Assembly (NCBI GenBank): GCA_000827325.1
Contig: KN832874.1
Coordinates: forward strand, 962,067-1,026,066
DNA from: Oidiodendron maius Zn
Lineage: Eukaryota > Ascomycota > Leotiomycetes > Myxotrichaceae
Direction of reading: 5' to 3'
Length of the DNA: 64,000 nucleotides
The position numbers were made by a program, and so were the translations under genes. Shown here in pieces: positions 43,468 to 53,178 of this stretch; the stretch's first letter is position 1, and each line of letters starts with the position of its first letter. The notes beneath the pieces are model-generated. The model had not been told where the DNA came from and did not search any database. It saw only the letters and a list, made by a program, of their open reading frames with translations.

Positions 43468-44331
43468 CTACAGGTACTGAGAGTACTATGCATTTGATTC
43501 TTTGCATGTTCCCGAAGAGCAGCGCGTAAGGCCTGTCCAACCCTCACCACCGCATTCGCCATACAGCGCCAAGCAAGAACCGCCAGGTAGAGTCCCAGTT
43601 GCCGAAGAGGTTGTACTACCACCAGTGCTGTCGCCAGTAGTCTTGCTGACGGTCTGTTAGGCAGATCCAGCGCCTCCCCAACCCTCTATTGCAATGACTT
43701 GGTAATTGAATGACCCTAGTCCATTGCCAGCCCGGCCCATGCCTAGAAATGTTTCCTGAGAGTGACGGTGCCGCTAGTCCGCTGTGAAGAACGGACCGAG
43801 ATGTACTGGGTAAATGTAGCGTCGCCGTGCCGGTGATGGGAGCCCCATTTACTCGCTGGTTCTCCTAGATGGTATAGCTCGATCCATCGCTCGTGACAGA
43901 GTCCTTCATGAAGCCAAAGCTAGGAGAGCTGTGGCTGAACTCGATGATGTAGTACTCAACGAGGGGGTTAGTAGTCCAACCGTACACGGACAGAAAACCA
44001 GTGCCACTGCTGGCAGAGACGGAAATACCAAAGGCAATGGGGCTGCACCACAAAGAATGAGTAGATTGCCAAGAGAAAGGTCATAAAGGTTGTTTACGTG
44101 GTAGTTTCGGTCGTCCATTCTACACCAACGACGCAGTAATCTTGGGCACTCCGGTTCAAAGAGAAAGAGCCGCCTGATGGAGAGAAGTTGACAGAACCTC
44201 CAGTGGTATAATCCTGGTTATAGCGGGGTGTCTGGCGACGATTGAGGGTCGAACTGTCACGACGCAAAATAAAGTCTGCGAGTCCAACCTCTTTGATACC
44301 TACAGGAGAAGCGGCCGACACAGCAATCACG
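43468..44331 (-). pseudogene. Decayed GH11 endo-xylanase with CBM1
   Basis: On the minus strand the order is that of a secreted GH11-CBM1 enzyme: a signal-like VIAVSAASP without an ATG in frame, then NQDYTTGGSVNFSPSGGSFS and YCVVGVEWTT, a probable intron (about 44041-44096), [20 protein letters not shown], a shifted-frame piece VIAIEGWGGAGSA, and finally [12 protein letters not shown] with [15 protein letters not shown]. Lesions: no start codon, TAG at 43865-43867 where Trp is expected (YTI-stop-ENQRVN), at least two frameshifts and further stops. Both glutamate contexts (VEYY and IEGWGG) are still visible. It cannot make active enzyme as sequenced. Confidence 0.85.
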
Positions 44332-45017
44332 GAAAAGCTTTATGGATACAGACTCAATAAAATATGTTGGTTAACCGATGAAAACTCAATCAGGTCCCCC
44401 AATTTAGGAGCAACATTCTTACATGCCCTGAGAGGTACAGACATACTATTAGTTATCTAGTATAACTCCATGGCTCTTTTAACAGAAAATCTAGCATTGA
44501 CTTCATGTTTTGTATGCTTTGCACGGTATAATCCGCCACTGAGAGTCGACCTAGCCAAATTAATCACATCTTGGTAATTTATAGCAGGAGAGTTTGTTAA
44601 CATATTTCGGAATATAAAATCCTTTATAAGGCATTATATAACTCTGCTTCTACATTTTAAAGAGCAGATTATTGTACTTGAAGTGTCTTATCGTAACTGT
44701 ATTCATTATATTTGATGTGTTACTTGAAACAGTATATTTTTAGTGGAACCGTGGCATTATCGGCACTTTCATGAAATCAAATTTGTTTCTCAACGATAAA
44801 TATATTACCCAGACATAGCCTGCAATATCGTAAATCCCAAACGCCTAGACTCCCCAACGCACACTAGTATTCGCCAGACTCCCCCAGGTAGATGTTCGTG
44901 CTCCAGGCACGAGCACCCACTAGTTCACTCCGTATTGCACTGCATTTATCGAATCAGTTACTCTGTAGTAACACCTTTTAATAATCTAACAATATGAGAA
45001 GGACGCACCATGTATGT
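44332..45017. other. AT-rich intergenic
   Basis: No open frame of note. It contains an imperfect hairpin at 44893-44915 (arms TGTTCGTGC / GCACGAGCA, 5-nt loop) of unknown meaning. Confidence 0.4.
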
Positions 45018-45287
45018 TTAATATGCCTCCGGGTTAAACGGTATCGGATCTGGCTTAACGACGCCCCTATAAAAGAAAGTCGTCTTCTTGTCGTCATCCT
45101 GTCGATTCTTCTTCCGTTTCCGTAGTCTGCAGCATATGAAAATGATAACGCCGAGGGTAAAGACGAAAATGACACAGCCAAGTGCTATTCCAACAATCAC
45201 CGGAACCGGCATTTTATAGCATGCCCAGCCATCGGTGTATGCCGCGGCACAGTCACGCTTCAAGAGGGCGGAGAAGGTGGACGTCAT
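45018..45287 (-). CDS. Small single-span membrane protein, unknown
   Basis: 89 aa, single exon, ATG 45287. The N-terminal ~25 residues contain two Cys (DCAAAYTDGWACY) and would face the lumen or outside. The span VPVIVGIALGCVIFVFTLGV continues to IIFICC, then a basic stop-transfer RLRKRKKNRQ and a short tail ending PDPIPFNPEAY. The topology is clear; the function is not. The layout (short extracellular, one span, basic cytosolic tail) is common in fungal small membrane proteins of the plasma membrane or ER. Confidence 0.6.
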   Translation of the reverse strand: MTSTFSALLKRDCAAAYTDGWACYKMPVPVIVGIALGCVIFVFTLGVIIFICCRLRKRKKNRQDDDKKTTFFYRGVVKPDPIPFNPEAY

Positions 45288-46025
45288 GGCTTAGTCAATA
45301 GGATACGCAAAGATCGATATACGACGGCATTCAGTTTGCTTCATGAAGTTTTGGCAAGCGGTGTGGGGCGTCCTTCAGTTATACCCAAAACCCGCCCTTA
45401 CATATCGCTGCCGGTATATGCGCCTCATTCTCTGCGGTATTAATCTAACTGGCCTTTCAGGATTCTGGGCGTATGCGTCGGCGGTTAGGAGTTTGAAAGA
45501 ATTGACTGTACGCGGGAACGCTCTCACCTGATTTGTTCTGTTAGAAAAAGTTATCCCGGTCGATGATGCTTGCTTGACCTCATTGGCTAGAGGTCGATTT
45601 GGGTGTTTTAGTTGACATGGTTTTACCTTACACAGCCTCCTTCCCCACCAAACTCCTTGTGCCAAGTCACGGTACGTTCCGGAATTTCACGGCTTATAAC
45701 CGCCAGTCTTGGCATTTATTCGCGCTCTTGGTATTTATTCACGCCCGAGAGTGATGATATTCCCATGCCACTGGATCGTGAAAAGGCATCTCTGACCTTT
45801 CGTCTGTCAAGAATGCGTTTACTAACTGGTGATTTGAAGTGGTTTCCCTGCTATAAAACCATCGTTCCGGGCATCTTTCAGAAGCAAATAACTCTTCTCG
45901 GTTGAGTCAAATCCGAGTTCACGGCTTTCCCTCGCTCCTACAATCTCTTCATCCCAGCGTGTATTGCTAAAAATCCTATTACTCATTTATATCTAAAGGC
46001 GCCATCCTCTGGTGAAGAGGGAGCA
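45288..46025. other. Intergenic divergent region
   Basis: About 740 nt between two small divergent genes. No convincing frame or site. Confidence 0.4.
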
Positions 46026-46382
46026 ATGTCTCGGGACACGGGCTTTACCGAGCCTTTCAATAAAGGTTTGTGGTTGTAACCGTGAAGTTGATATTACTGA
46101 CAGAGGTAACATTTAGATCGTAACACCACTCTTCCTCATCCAGATGCGGACACTTCTGGAAATGCATCCATTCAGGCGTCTGGTATCTTGAGAAGCTCCC
46201 CCACCAACAAGCAGCGCCAGCCCTTTCACAACAAGGTTGGCAACTTGGTACACGAAGAGATGGAGAAACTGGAGGAGTCTCGCTTGCATGCGAAGCAAAG
46301 CGTCATTCAAAATAAGATACTAGAAAATAGTGAGGCATTGGAGGTTCAAGAGCCGGAAGAAGGCGGGTCAACAAAGAATTAG
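46026..46382 (+). CDS. Small charged protein, two exons, unknown
   Basis: Exons 46026-46065 and 46117-46382; 101 aa. The first exon (MSRDTGFTEPFNK) joins through a 51-nt intron with donor GTTTGT and acceptor TTTAG, in frame with the second. The second exon is polar, with an amphipathic Glu/Lys-rich helix (VGNLVHEEMEKLEESRLHAK) and an acidic end. No signal peptide or span. I recognise no family. Support comes from clean splicing, protein-like composition and a continuous frame. A chance open frame is possible. Confidence 0.45.
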
Positions 46383-46956
46383 TAGCACTCTTTTAAAATA
46401 TGGCCTCAGACTGTGCCCCTCGTCACCATCTCGCGACTTTGTCTCTTGGCATGCTTTAACTTAACTGCTCTACCACGTAGACGTTGTCTTCGTACGGAAA
46501 ATATATACGAACTAGGACGCTTACATGATAATGATTTATTTATACCCCTCATAAAAATGATCTGCAATGCCACGTCCTATCTGCACATTACTTAATGCTT
46601 GGAAAGGTTACCTGAATTGCAGTGCTTGGTTTTAAACAGAACGTCTCAAAATATTACTGCTAAATTCGAAAGGCCCGTGAAATAATTCGTTACCACAGCT
46701 ACTTGATATAATGTTTGGATTCTATAGCAGTCCATTATAGTATGTATTTTATTGTTAAGTTTGCTATGCCTTCTAACTCTAGTGGTCTAAGCGAAATAAA
46801 GGGCCAGATAGAGCGGACAAATTCCGAATCCAACAGCATATCAAAGGAATTCCGTAGAAGCTGTATTATACGCTCTCTAAGATTAGCGTATCTGAGAAGT
46901 ATTGTTGTTGGTTTAGTTTATATGCCACCTAATGGCTAGAAAATTCAGTGCCGAAC
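46383..46956. other. AT-rich intergenic
   Basis: 3' flanks of convergent genes. Nothing is recognised. Confidence 0.5.
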
Positions 46957-48429
46957 TCATTGCACATCAAGATTGCATTCTTCCAATTCGGTTGACGAGG
47001 AATTGGCTCTCGGATGACCATGTTCCTTCCCCGTATCGTCATCCTCGTGCTGATACAGTTTCATATTAATAAACATAATAAAAAGTCCCAAATCATAGCA
47101 AATTCGCAATGCACCCGCCACGACAAAAGCGATCCAGAATTGGCCATTGCCAGCAAGCAACCCGGTAATTGTTGGCCCAGCAGTGGCAGCCAATGTCTTT
47201 ACCATGCTCGTAATGCCCATGACAGCAGTACGCTCTTCCGGTTTCACGACCGCCGCTATGAACGCTGCTCGTGGGGCTTGGTCCATGTTGTTCAGACTAG
47301 TGCGGAGGAAGAACAGTGCAACTGTGAAGAATATGCCCGACGGGGCAGGGAAAAGGAGAACTGCTGCGGACGATGGAAGATGGGTGAACACCATTGTATT
47401 AATCAAGCCCAGACGACGGGACAGCGGGCCAGCCGCTACCGTAAAGCAGGATGACAGGAAGTAGCTAATACTTGTGATGTCCCCGAGGGTTGATTTTGAG
47501 AGGGTAAACTTCTGATCCATGTAGTATACCGTTAGTGAGTAGCCAACCATGCCATCAGCTAGAGTATCAATGATGAACAGGAACCAGAGCTTGTACATGG
47601 TAGACCGAGTTTCCCGCGAGATTCTAGCGAAATATCTGCGACTGCCTGTCTTGGAAACCTCCGTTCTTGGTGGGGCAGGCTCCTCAGATTCATCTTCCTG
47701 TGAGATGGTGGAGGAGCCATTGAGAAGCACGTCAGCCTCTTCTGTCGTTTTCAAGATCTCCTTGACATTTGATTCACACTTTGCGCTCAAGAATAGTGTT
47801 AATACCATGTTCAAGGCTCCCGTTCCTGTATATATCCAAAACACCCCGTGATAGGCATCAATCAGCGTCCATCCCGACTTTTTTTGCAGCGAATCTACGA
47901 CCCGACCTGATATTTCCGTACCAATGGCACTCCCTAGGCTGGCAGTGGTGACATACCAAGCCAGAACATCGGCCCTGGTGGCCGGACTCGTCAAATGGCT
48001 TATGGTACTCTCCTCGATGGCTCGGAAAGGACCGAAATCGCTTCCTGTTGCGCTAATAACCCCAACCACGGCTGCCAGTAGCAGGATCCAAAAATTTTCA
48101 AATATGGCAAATGCTACTCCTGAGAGGACCATGAGAAATGACCCTAGGAACAGAACGCGACGACGACCAACCCGGTCTGCGACGAGCGTAAGAAGTAACG
48201 AGAGGAGCATATCCCCGAGAAGAGTGAGAGTCATGAAGAGACCAATATGGAAGTCCGAAAATTCAAGAGCAGAGAAGAAGAGGGCCAGGATAAGTGAATT
48301 TGTGCCATATGCTAGCATCCGAGTACTCCGCGTCAGGATAATGAGCCACCCATCTGGGCCAGTATCGCGAAGGGATTTCAACCCCAATTCACGATATAAC
48401 CAATATATATTTCGTACAACAGAGGCCAT
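46957..48429 (-). CDS. MFS transporter, 12-span, fungal conserved
   Basis: 490 aa, single exon. ATG 48429 (MASVVRNIYWLYRELGLKSL) is the first ATG; the open frame upstream starts with GTG and reads like 5' UTR. The MFS signature is LVADRVGRRRVLFLGS between TM2 and TM3. Other strong segments are SATGSDFGPFRAIEESTISH and FLRTSLNNMDQAPRAAFIA, which I associate with a conserved fungal MFS group without assigned substrate. A long charged loop (TTEEADVLLNGSSTISQED) separates the two six-helix halves, and the C-terminal tail is acidic. Plasma or vacuolar membrane. Not a sugar porter. Confidence 0.85.
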   Translation of the reverse strand: MASVVRNIYWLYRELGLKSLRDTGPDGWLIILTRSTRMLAYGTNSLILALFFSALEFSDFHIGLFMTLTLLGDMLLSLLLTLVADRVGRRRVLFLGSFLMVLSGVAFAIFENFWILLLAAVVGVISATGSDFGPFRAIEESTISHLTSPATRADVLAWYVTTASLGSAIGTEISGRVVDSLQKKSGWTLIDAYHGVFWIYTGTGALNMVLTLFLSAKCESNVKEILKTTEEADVLLNGSSTISQEDESEEPAPPRTEVSKTGSRRYFARISRETRSTMYKLWFLFIIDTLADGMVGYSLTVYYMDQKFTLSKSTLGDITSISYFLSSCFTVAAGPLSRRLGLINTMVFTHLPSSAAVLLFPAPSGIFFTVALFFLRTSLNNMDQAPRAAFIAAVVKPEERTAVMGITSMVKTLAATAGPTITGLLAGNGQFWIAFVVAGALRICYDLGLFIMFINMKLYQHEDDDTGKEHGHPRANSSSTELEECNLDVQ

Positions 48430-51046
48430 AGCTTCGTTAAAACTGGCTGGTCGCAGAAAGCCGCCGAGTGCAGAGCTGAGATAAAAGTTGTCGTATCTCA
48501 CGTGCTCAAATACGTCAAGACCCCCCACCTTCGACCTGAGATCACACCATTGGTCATGATCAAGCCGACTTCGGACAAATGAGCGTTTCTCGCAAAATCC
48601 TAGAATATTTATTCGAACTATATATCGTCAATCGTGAGTAACTTGGAAGTAAACCATCTACTTGCATGATGGGTTGTTCAAGAAGCGGTACCGGTTTCTA
48701 TTTGAGACACGTTAGCTGCAATATGCTAATTGTTTCCCGAACATGACATATTTAGCCCGTAGCGATGATTTTAAGCTTAGAATATGTGGATAAGAGGAAA
48801 ACTACTTCCTTCCCTCTGCAAGAGGTGCGAAATGCAGTCTAGTCGAAAGAAAGTCCACTGCAACCTGACAAGCATGTTGGCTTGTATACATGCAATCCTG
48901 TCAAATGTTAGCAAAGATTTTCCGCCGGGGCGTTACCTGAGAATCCATGTATCGAATTAGTTGAAATAAATGAAATGTATGCGATTACAGCTCAGATTAT
49001 CCTAAAGAACAGAAGCAAGTGAATGATTATAGTATGCCCTGAATATTGACTCTTTTAGCATTGGGAGCGATCGGAAGTACGATGAGCGCAGGACGACTCA
49101 CAGAATGAGGAAGCGGGAAGTTAGGGTCTCTTATGCGCATAGCGGAGAACCTTCATTCACAGAATCTCTGGTCTATTCTAGATTTGGTTATGGTACTCAC
49201 TATTAGCCCGGCTTAAATGAGGGGTCTTGATCAGATCTCTCGTGTGCTCGTCATTTGTAGTCCGAGCCCAGAGCTTTTGGGCCATCCCCGTGCCGTATCA
49301 GAGAGTGTAGAGAATTCAAACAGCGTTGATTAGCCATCGGACAAGCCATTTCTTCTGCAGACATTCGGGAGTTCGTAGATGTTTCTAGGCTCCGGTACTA
49401 GTTTGTCGTGTTTCACGGTACCATCCGAGGAAGTCAATCCTATATCCCAAGTAAGCTGAGCGATGTTCTAAATGGGAAACTGGGCTAACTATAATCCACT
49501 GTGTCAAAGGGTCTGAGGTCATTCTGCTGGGTGAGAATATATCAAAACCATAACGCTTTTCCATATACTGACTTATTATGAACCTGAGTTCTTTCGTTGC
49601 CACAATCTCGTCTTCTACACTCTCTTTGTGTCAATTCACGCTCAGCAGGACTCTGCTACCAGCTGAACGCTGGCAACTACACGTATTCATCAATATCATA
49701 CCTCACAGTTCGATTCATAGCTGCTAGGAGCTAACTGGCCATGCTTTGGGTCATGGCACTTGCTGCGTTTCCAGAAATTGGACACAAAACGTAAAAAGAA
49801 GGATATGAGTGGTCGTGAGCATGAATTCAAAGGCCCTTTCCACTTCAATTTATCATTCTTTCTTTCCATAGCTCCATGTTCAATCGCACCATCAGCTACT
49901 CTACAAGACCCCTTTTCCCGTTATAGCCAAGAAAATTTTACCCGACAGGACGCTCACCAGCTCGGCGACTCCGCTTCCCTACCCTACACATTCGCCCTTG
50001 CCTATTACATTCATAGACACCACGTGTATACTCCACAGCCTCGTTCTAAATCGCCCACCAGAAATCAGTCGCCCTTCATCTCCGACGGCATCTGCCAGTG
50101 AGCTCAATAAGTCAACCCTGTTCGGCCTCAGTCGAAACAGGTGGAGCACATATGTCCCAAGGCTATTCTGTGTCCCGTCCCTGGAAACAAGCTTTTTAAC
50201 CCCAACCGCTCCCGTGTTGTGCTAATAATACAACAATTCCGTATGGCTGTGTCTGAGCCACTTCGCTAGAGGACATGGGGTTAGCTCTCACCGAAATGTC
50301 AGTAGCCGACGATCACCATCGGAACCCCTGAGTTTTAGATCTCTCAGCTAAGGCTCTGTATCGTTCCTGCAGCATACCTCTACAAGACGCCTCACTCACT
50401 TGGTATGACAACGCCTGGCAGGTCCGAAAGCCTCGGCTTGCTGTGGCGCACCTGCACAATGCCTCATCCCAGCCGCAAAATCTCGGACACAGAGAATAGA
50501 TTGTAGCCTCGTTGCTCCGACCTCACCGCCGTTCACCGGGTACCTCGAAGTTATCTTCACTATTCAAGGGGAAACCCAGTCCACAAAAGCTTGGTGAGCT
50601 TGTACGCATCAAGCGCGGGACGTAGCGCTGAGAGCAACCATTCATTGTGACAAAATTAGCGGCTCAAAGGCCCTTACCAAGATGTTCCCTGGTCTAATGT
50701 CCGAATGTTGGCAGATCCGAATACTAGCATGACCGGGGTGGATTTCAAGCCGCAAGATGTACCCATGTACATTCTAACTGAACACAGCGGTCGTCATTTC
50801 AATTACTTCAGCTTGCTTCCTATATTCAGAAAATATAGCGGCTATGTAATATGCCAGCATTCGGATACGGCTGAAAGACTGCTTTTGTTGGTCCAGCGCT
50901 CCACCGTGACGGCCAAAATGGGCCGTCAATCTTGGCTACAAATAGAGGCCCCTTCCTCTACTAATCTTAATCTCCATCGACGTTCAGAACTCTCTACTTG
51001 AGCCCAACTCGAATCAAAGTCATCAAGATTAAGAATATTAGCAACT
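48430..51046. other. Large intergenic region
   Basis: 2.6 kb. Open frames at 49760-50101 and 49998-50225 overlap and have no recognisable domain. No tRNA, transposon ends or repeats were spotted. The last few hundred bases should hold the promoter of the gene at 51047. Confidence 0.45.
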
Positions 51047-52294
51047 ATGCAGTTCTTCGTGTCTCTTCTTTCTCTTTCCATGGCCACTTTGGCCGTGGCC
51101 ACGAGCTGTAACACACCAGTATGTTAATCCGATCCTCTTGGACAAGGTGAAACTGATTTTGCCACAGGATGGATCTGGAACTTGCGTGTCCACATCCAGC
51201 TGCGGAGGCTTCTCCGTTGCCGGCTACTGTCCCGGTGCCGCTGATATCCAATGCTGCATTTCGAAAACTTGCTCCACACCAGTTCGTTCCTTGTCGTTGC
51301 ATTTGATTTATCCATTCTAATCGGTATTGTAGTCGGGATCTGGTGTATGTAAGTCGACCAGCAGCTGCGGTGGGAAGTCTGTCTCTGGATATTGCCCAGG
51401 ACCGAGTAATATCCAATGCTGTGTTGAGAGTAGTAGCACTTCTTGCTCCACTCCTGTTTGTTCCCCTGCTTTGTTCTATTGAATTTTACCTGACTTGGAG
51501 TCTAGTATGGATCTGGGACCTGCAAGTCCACTTCCAGCTGCGGTGGCTTCTCCGTTGCAGGCTATTGCCCAGGCGGAGCTGATAATCAATGCTGTCTTTC
51601 TAAGTCTTGCTCCACTTCAAAGGGCTCTGGAACATGCAAGAATACAAGTAAAGGTTGTTCTGGCGGAGGCTTTATTGCCGGTGCATGCCCTGGCGACAGC
51701 TCCGTTGAGGTACGTGATTGCTAACTACTCCGTATTTTTTTCAGTACAGATTTGTCTGGAGTACTAACTGCTATACAGTGTTGCGTTCCAGGTGCTTCCA
51801 GCGGTGGTGGCAGTGGCAATCTGCCAGGTCTCTCTGCCACTCAGTCTTCTCACGCAAGAGCTATCATCCAGGAAGCAAAGAACGAAGGCCTAGGCAACCA
51901 AGGCTGCCTTGCTGGTATCGCAACCGCTTTGACCGAGGTAAGTTGATCGGCACGCTTGTTATGATTATATTACTCACACATACAGTCGAGCATCCTCATC
52001 TACGCCAATTCTGATGTTCCGGCCTCACTCAACTACCCACACGATGCAGTTGGCAACAACTACGACAGTGTCGGTATCTTCCAGCAGCGAGCAGTGTACT
52101 ATCCTAACATCGCCGCGGATATGGACGCCGCAAAATCCGCAGCTCAGTTCTTCGCTATCATGAAGGGCATCAGTGGTTGGCAGACAATGAATGTCGGTAC
52201 TCTCTGCCAGAAGGTCCAGAAGTCCGCATATCCCGACCGATATGAAGAGAATGTAGCAGCTGCTCAGTCTATCTGTTCTGCAGACTCTGATTAA
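51047..52294 (+). CDS. Secreted Cys-rich module protein with bacterial-type lytic (peptidoglycan hydrolase-like) domain
   Basis: Six exons, all introns phase 0: 51047-51118, 51168-51281, 51333-51455, 51506-51709, 51779-51937, 51986-52294; 326 aa. The signal peptide ends near LAVATS. Three similar modules of about 38-41 residues follow, each starting at an exon boundary, with core GTCxSTSSCGGFSVAGYCPG and QCC; a fourth, divergent module (CKNTSKGCSGGGFIAGACPG) closes with CC from the next exon. The C-terminal ~140 residues read ARAIIQEAKNEGLGNQGCL, GIATALTE-SSI, LNYPHDAVGNNYDSVGIFQQ and QKVQKSAYPDRYEENVAAAQ. This is the pattern I know from actinobacterial secreted lytic-transglycosylase-like proteins, where the Glu after TAL is the likely catalyst. 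Inferred role: attack on bacterial wall, with the modules as binding units. Confidence 0.78.
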
Positions 52295-53178
52295 TTGATG
52301 TTGTGTTCAAGACTGTTGAAATGGTATGATTGCCTATGGGGTGTCTAGAAACATAGTATTTAGCATATTTGGACTTGTACTAGTAGCGAATGGGCTTATG
52401 GCTGTGGTTATCAAGTTAGTCTAAGTAGATTTTTTTTTAATTTATTTTAAACATAACTTCAAACTTTTCGGTCCTATAGTTGATGTGATAAACGAGAAAT
52501 AGAGAGACAGTCCTATTGTATATGATGGTTCTGCTGTTTATCTCCGAAGGTAATTGTTACTACTCATTGCAATTTAGAGTCAACCTGTAGTGTATTAATT
52601 CAGTCTGGTACGCGAAAAATGTCTAAAGGCATCTATGGTGGTATTTTTGTGCGGCTGAAAACTTTCACATCCCCGCTCTGGCTGCCCCTCTGGTCCAAAT
52701 TATAACAGGTTGTTGCAACTCTAAGAAGTCGGATCGCAAAACCATGGCCATATTGGAACATGATAATGCGAGAGATCCTAAGAACAATAGCTGTAGGGTC
52801 TATCCCGCGGCTGTATGACTTAGCTCTATCATTATTTCAAATAAATATGAATGACTTAGTACAACTTGTGTATCTATGCAATGATAAATCCTCTTTCAGA
52901 ATTATAACCATCTTCGGTGCTAAATACTATTCGCACGCCCAAATTTTTGTATGCTTAAAGCACAGCCGGTGGAAAAGTTAGAGAATAAGAGGTATTGGGT
53001 GAAGAGAGGGGGGGGGGCCGGGCGGAAGGCAGGGGCGGAGCGGTACAGGTGAAAATTAAAATAAACCCAGTGTAGGCTCCACCCGTTACTACTCTATAGA
53101 CTGTGTACTTATAGTTCCGTATTATTACAAAATCTAATTAAATATACCAATGGTAATCTGGCATAATTGACTACTTTG
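52295..53178. other. Intergenic with G-rich tract
   Basis: AT-rich 3' flank region. 53008-53045 holds a run of ten G followed by GGG, GG, GG and GGGG, an unusual purine-rich island. No gene is recognised. Confidence 0.5.
53008..53045 (+). repeat. Poly-G / G-run tract
   Basis: A 10-nt G run is followed by several short G runs within 38 nt, which could form a G-quadruplex. Confidence 0.6.

Noticed and set aside
47924-48484. 186-codon plus-strand frame opposite the MFS gene at 46957-48429
   Set aside because: Mirror of transmembrane codons; Arg/Ser/Thr-rich without motifs.
49760-50225. Overlapping plus-strand frames in the 2.6-kb gap
   Set aside because: Two overlapping frames with Ser/Pro/Thr-rich random sequence and no splice logic; not called as genes.
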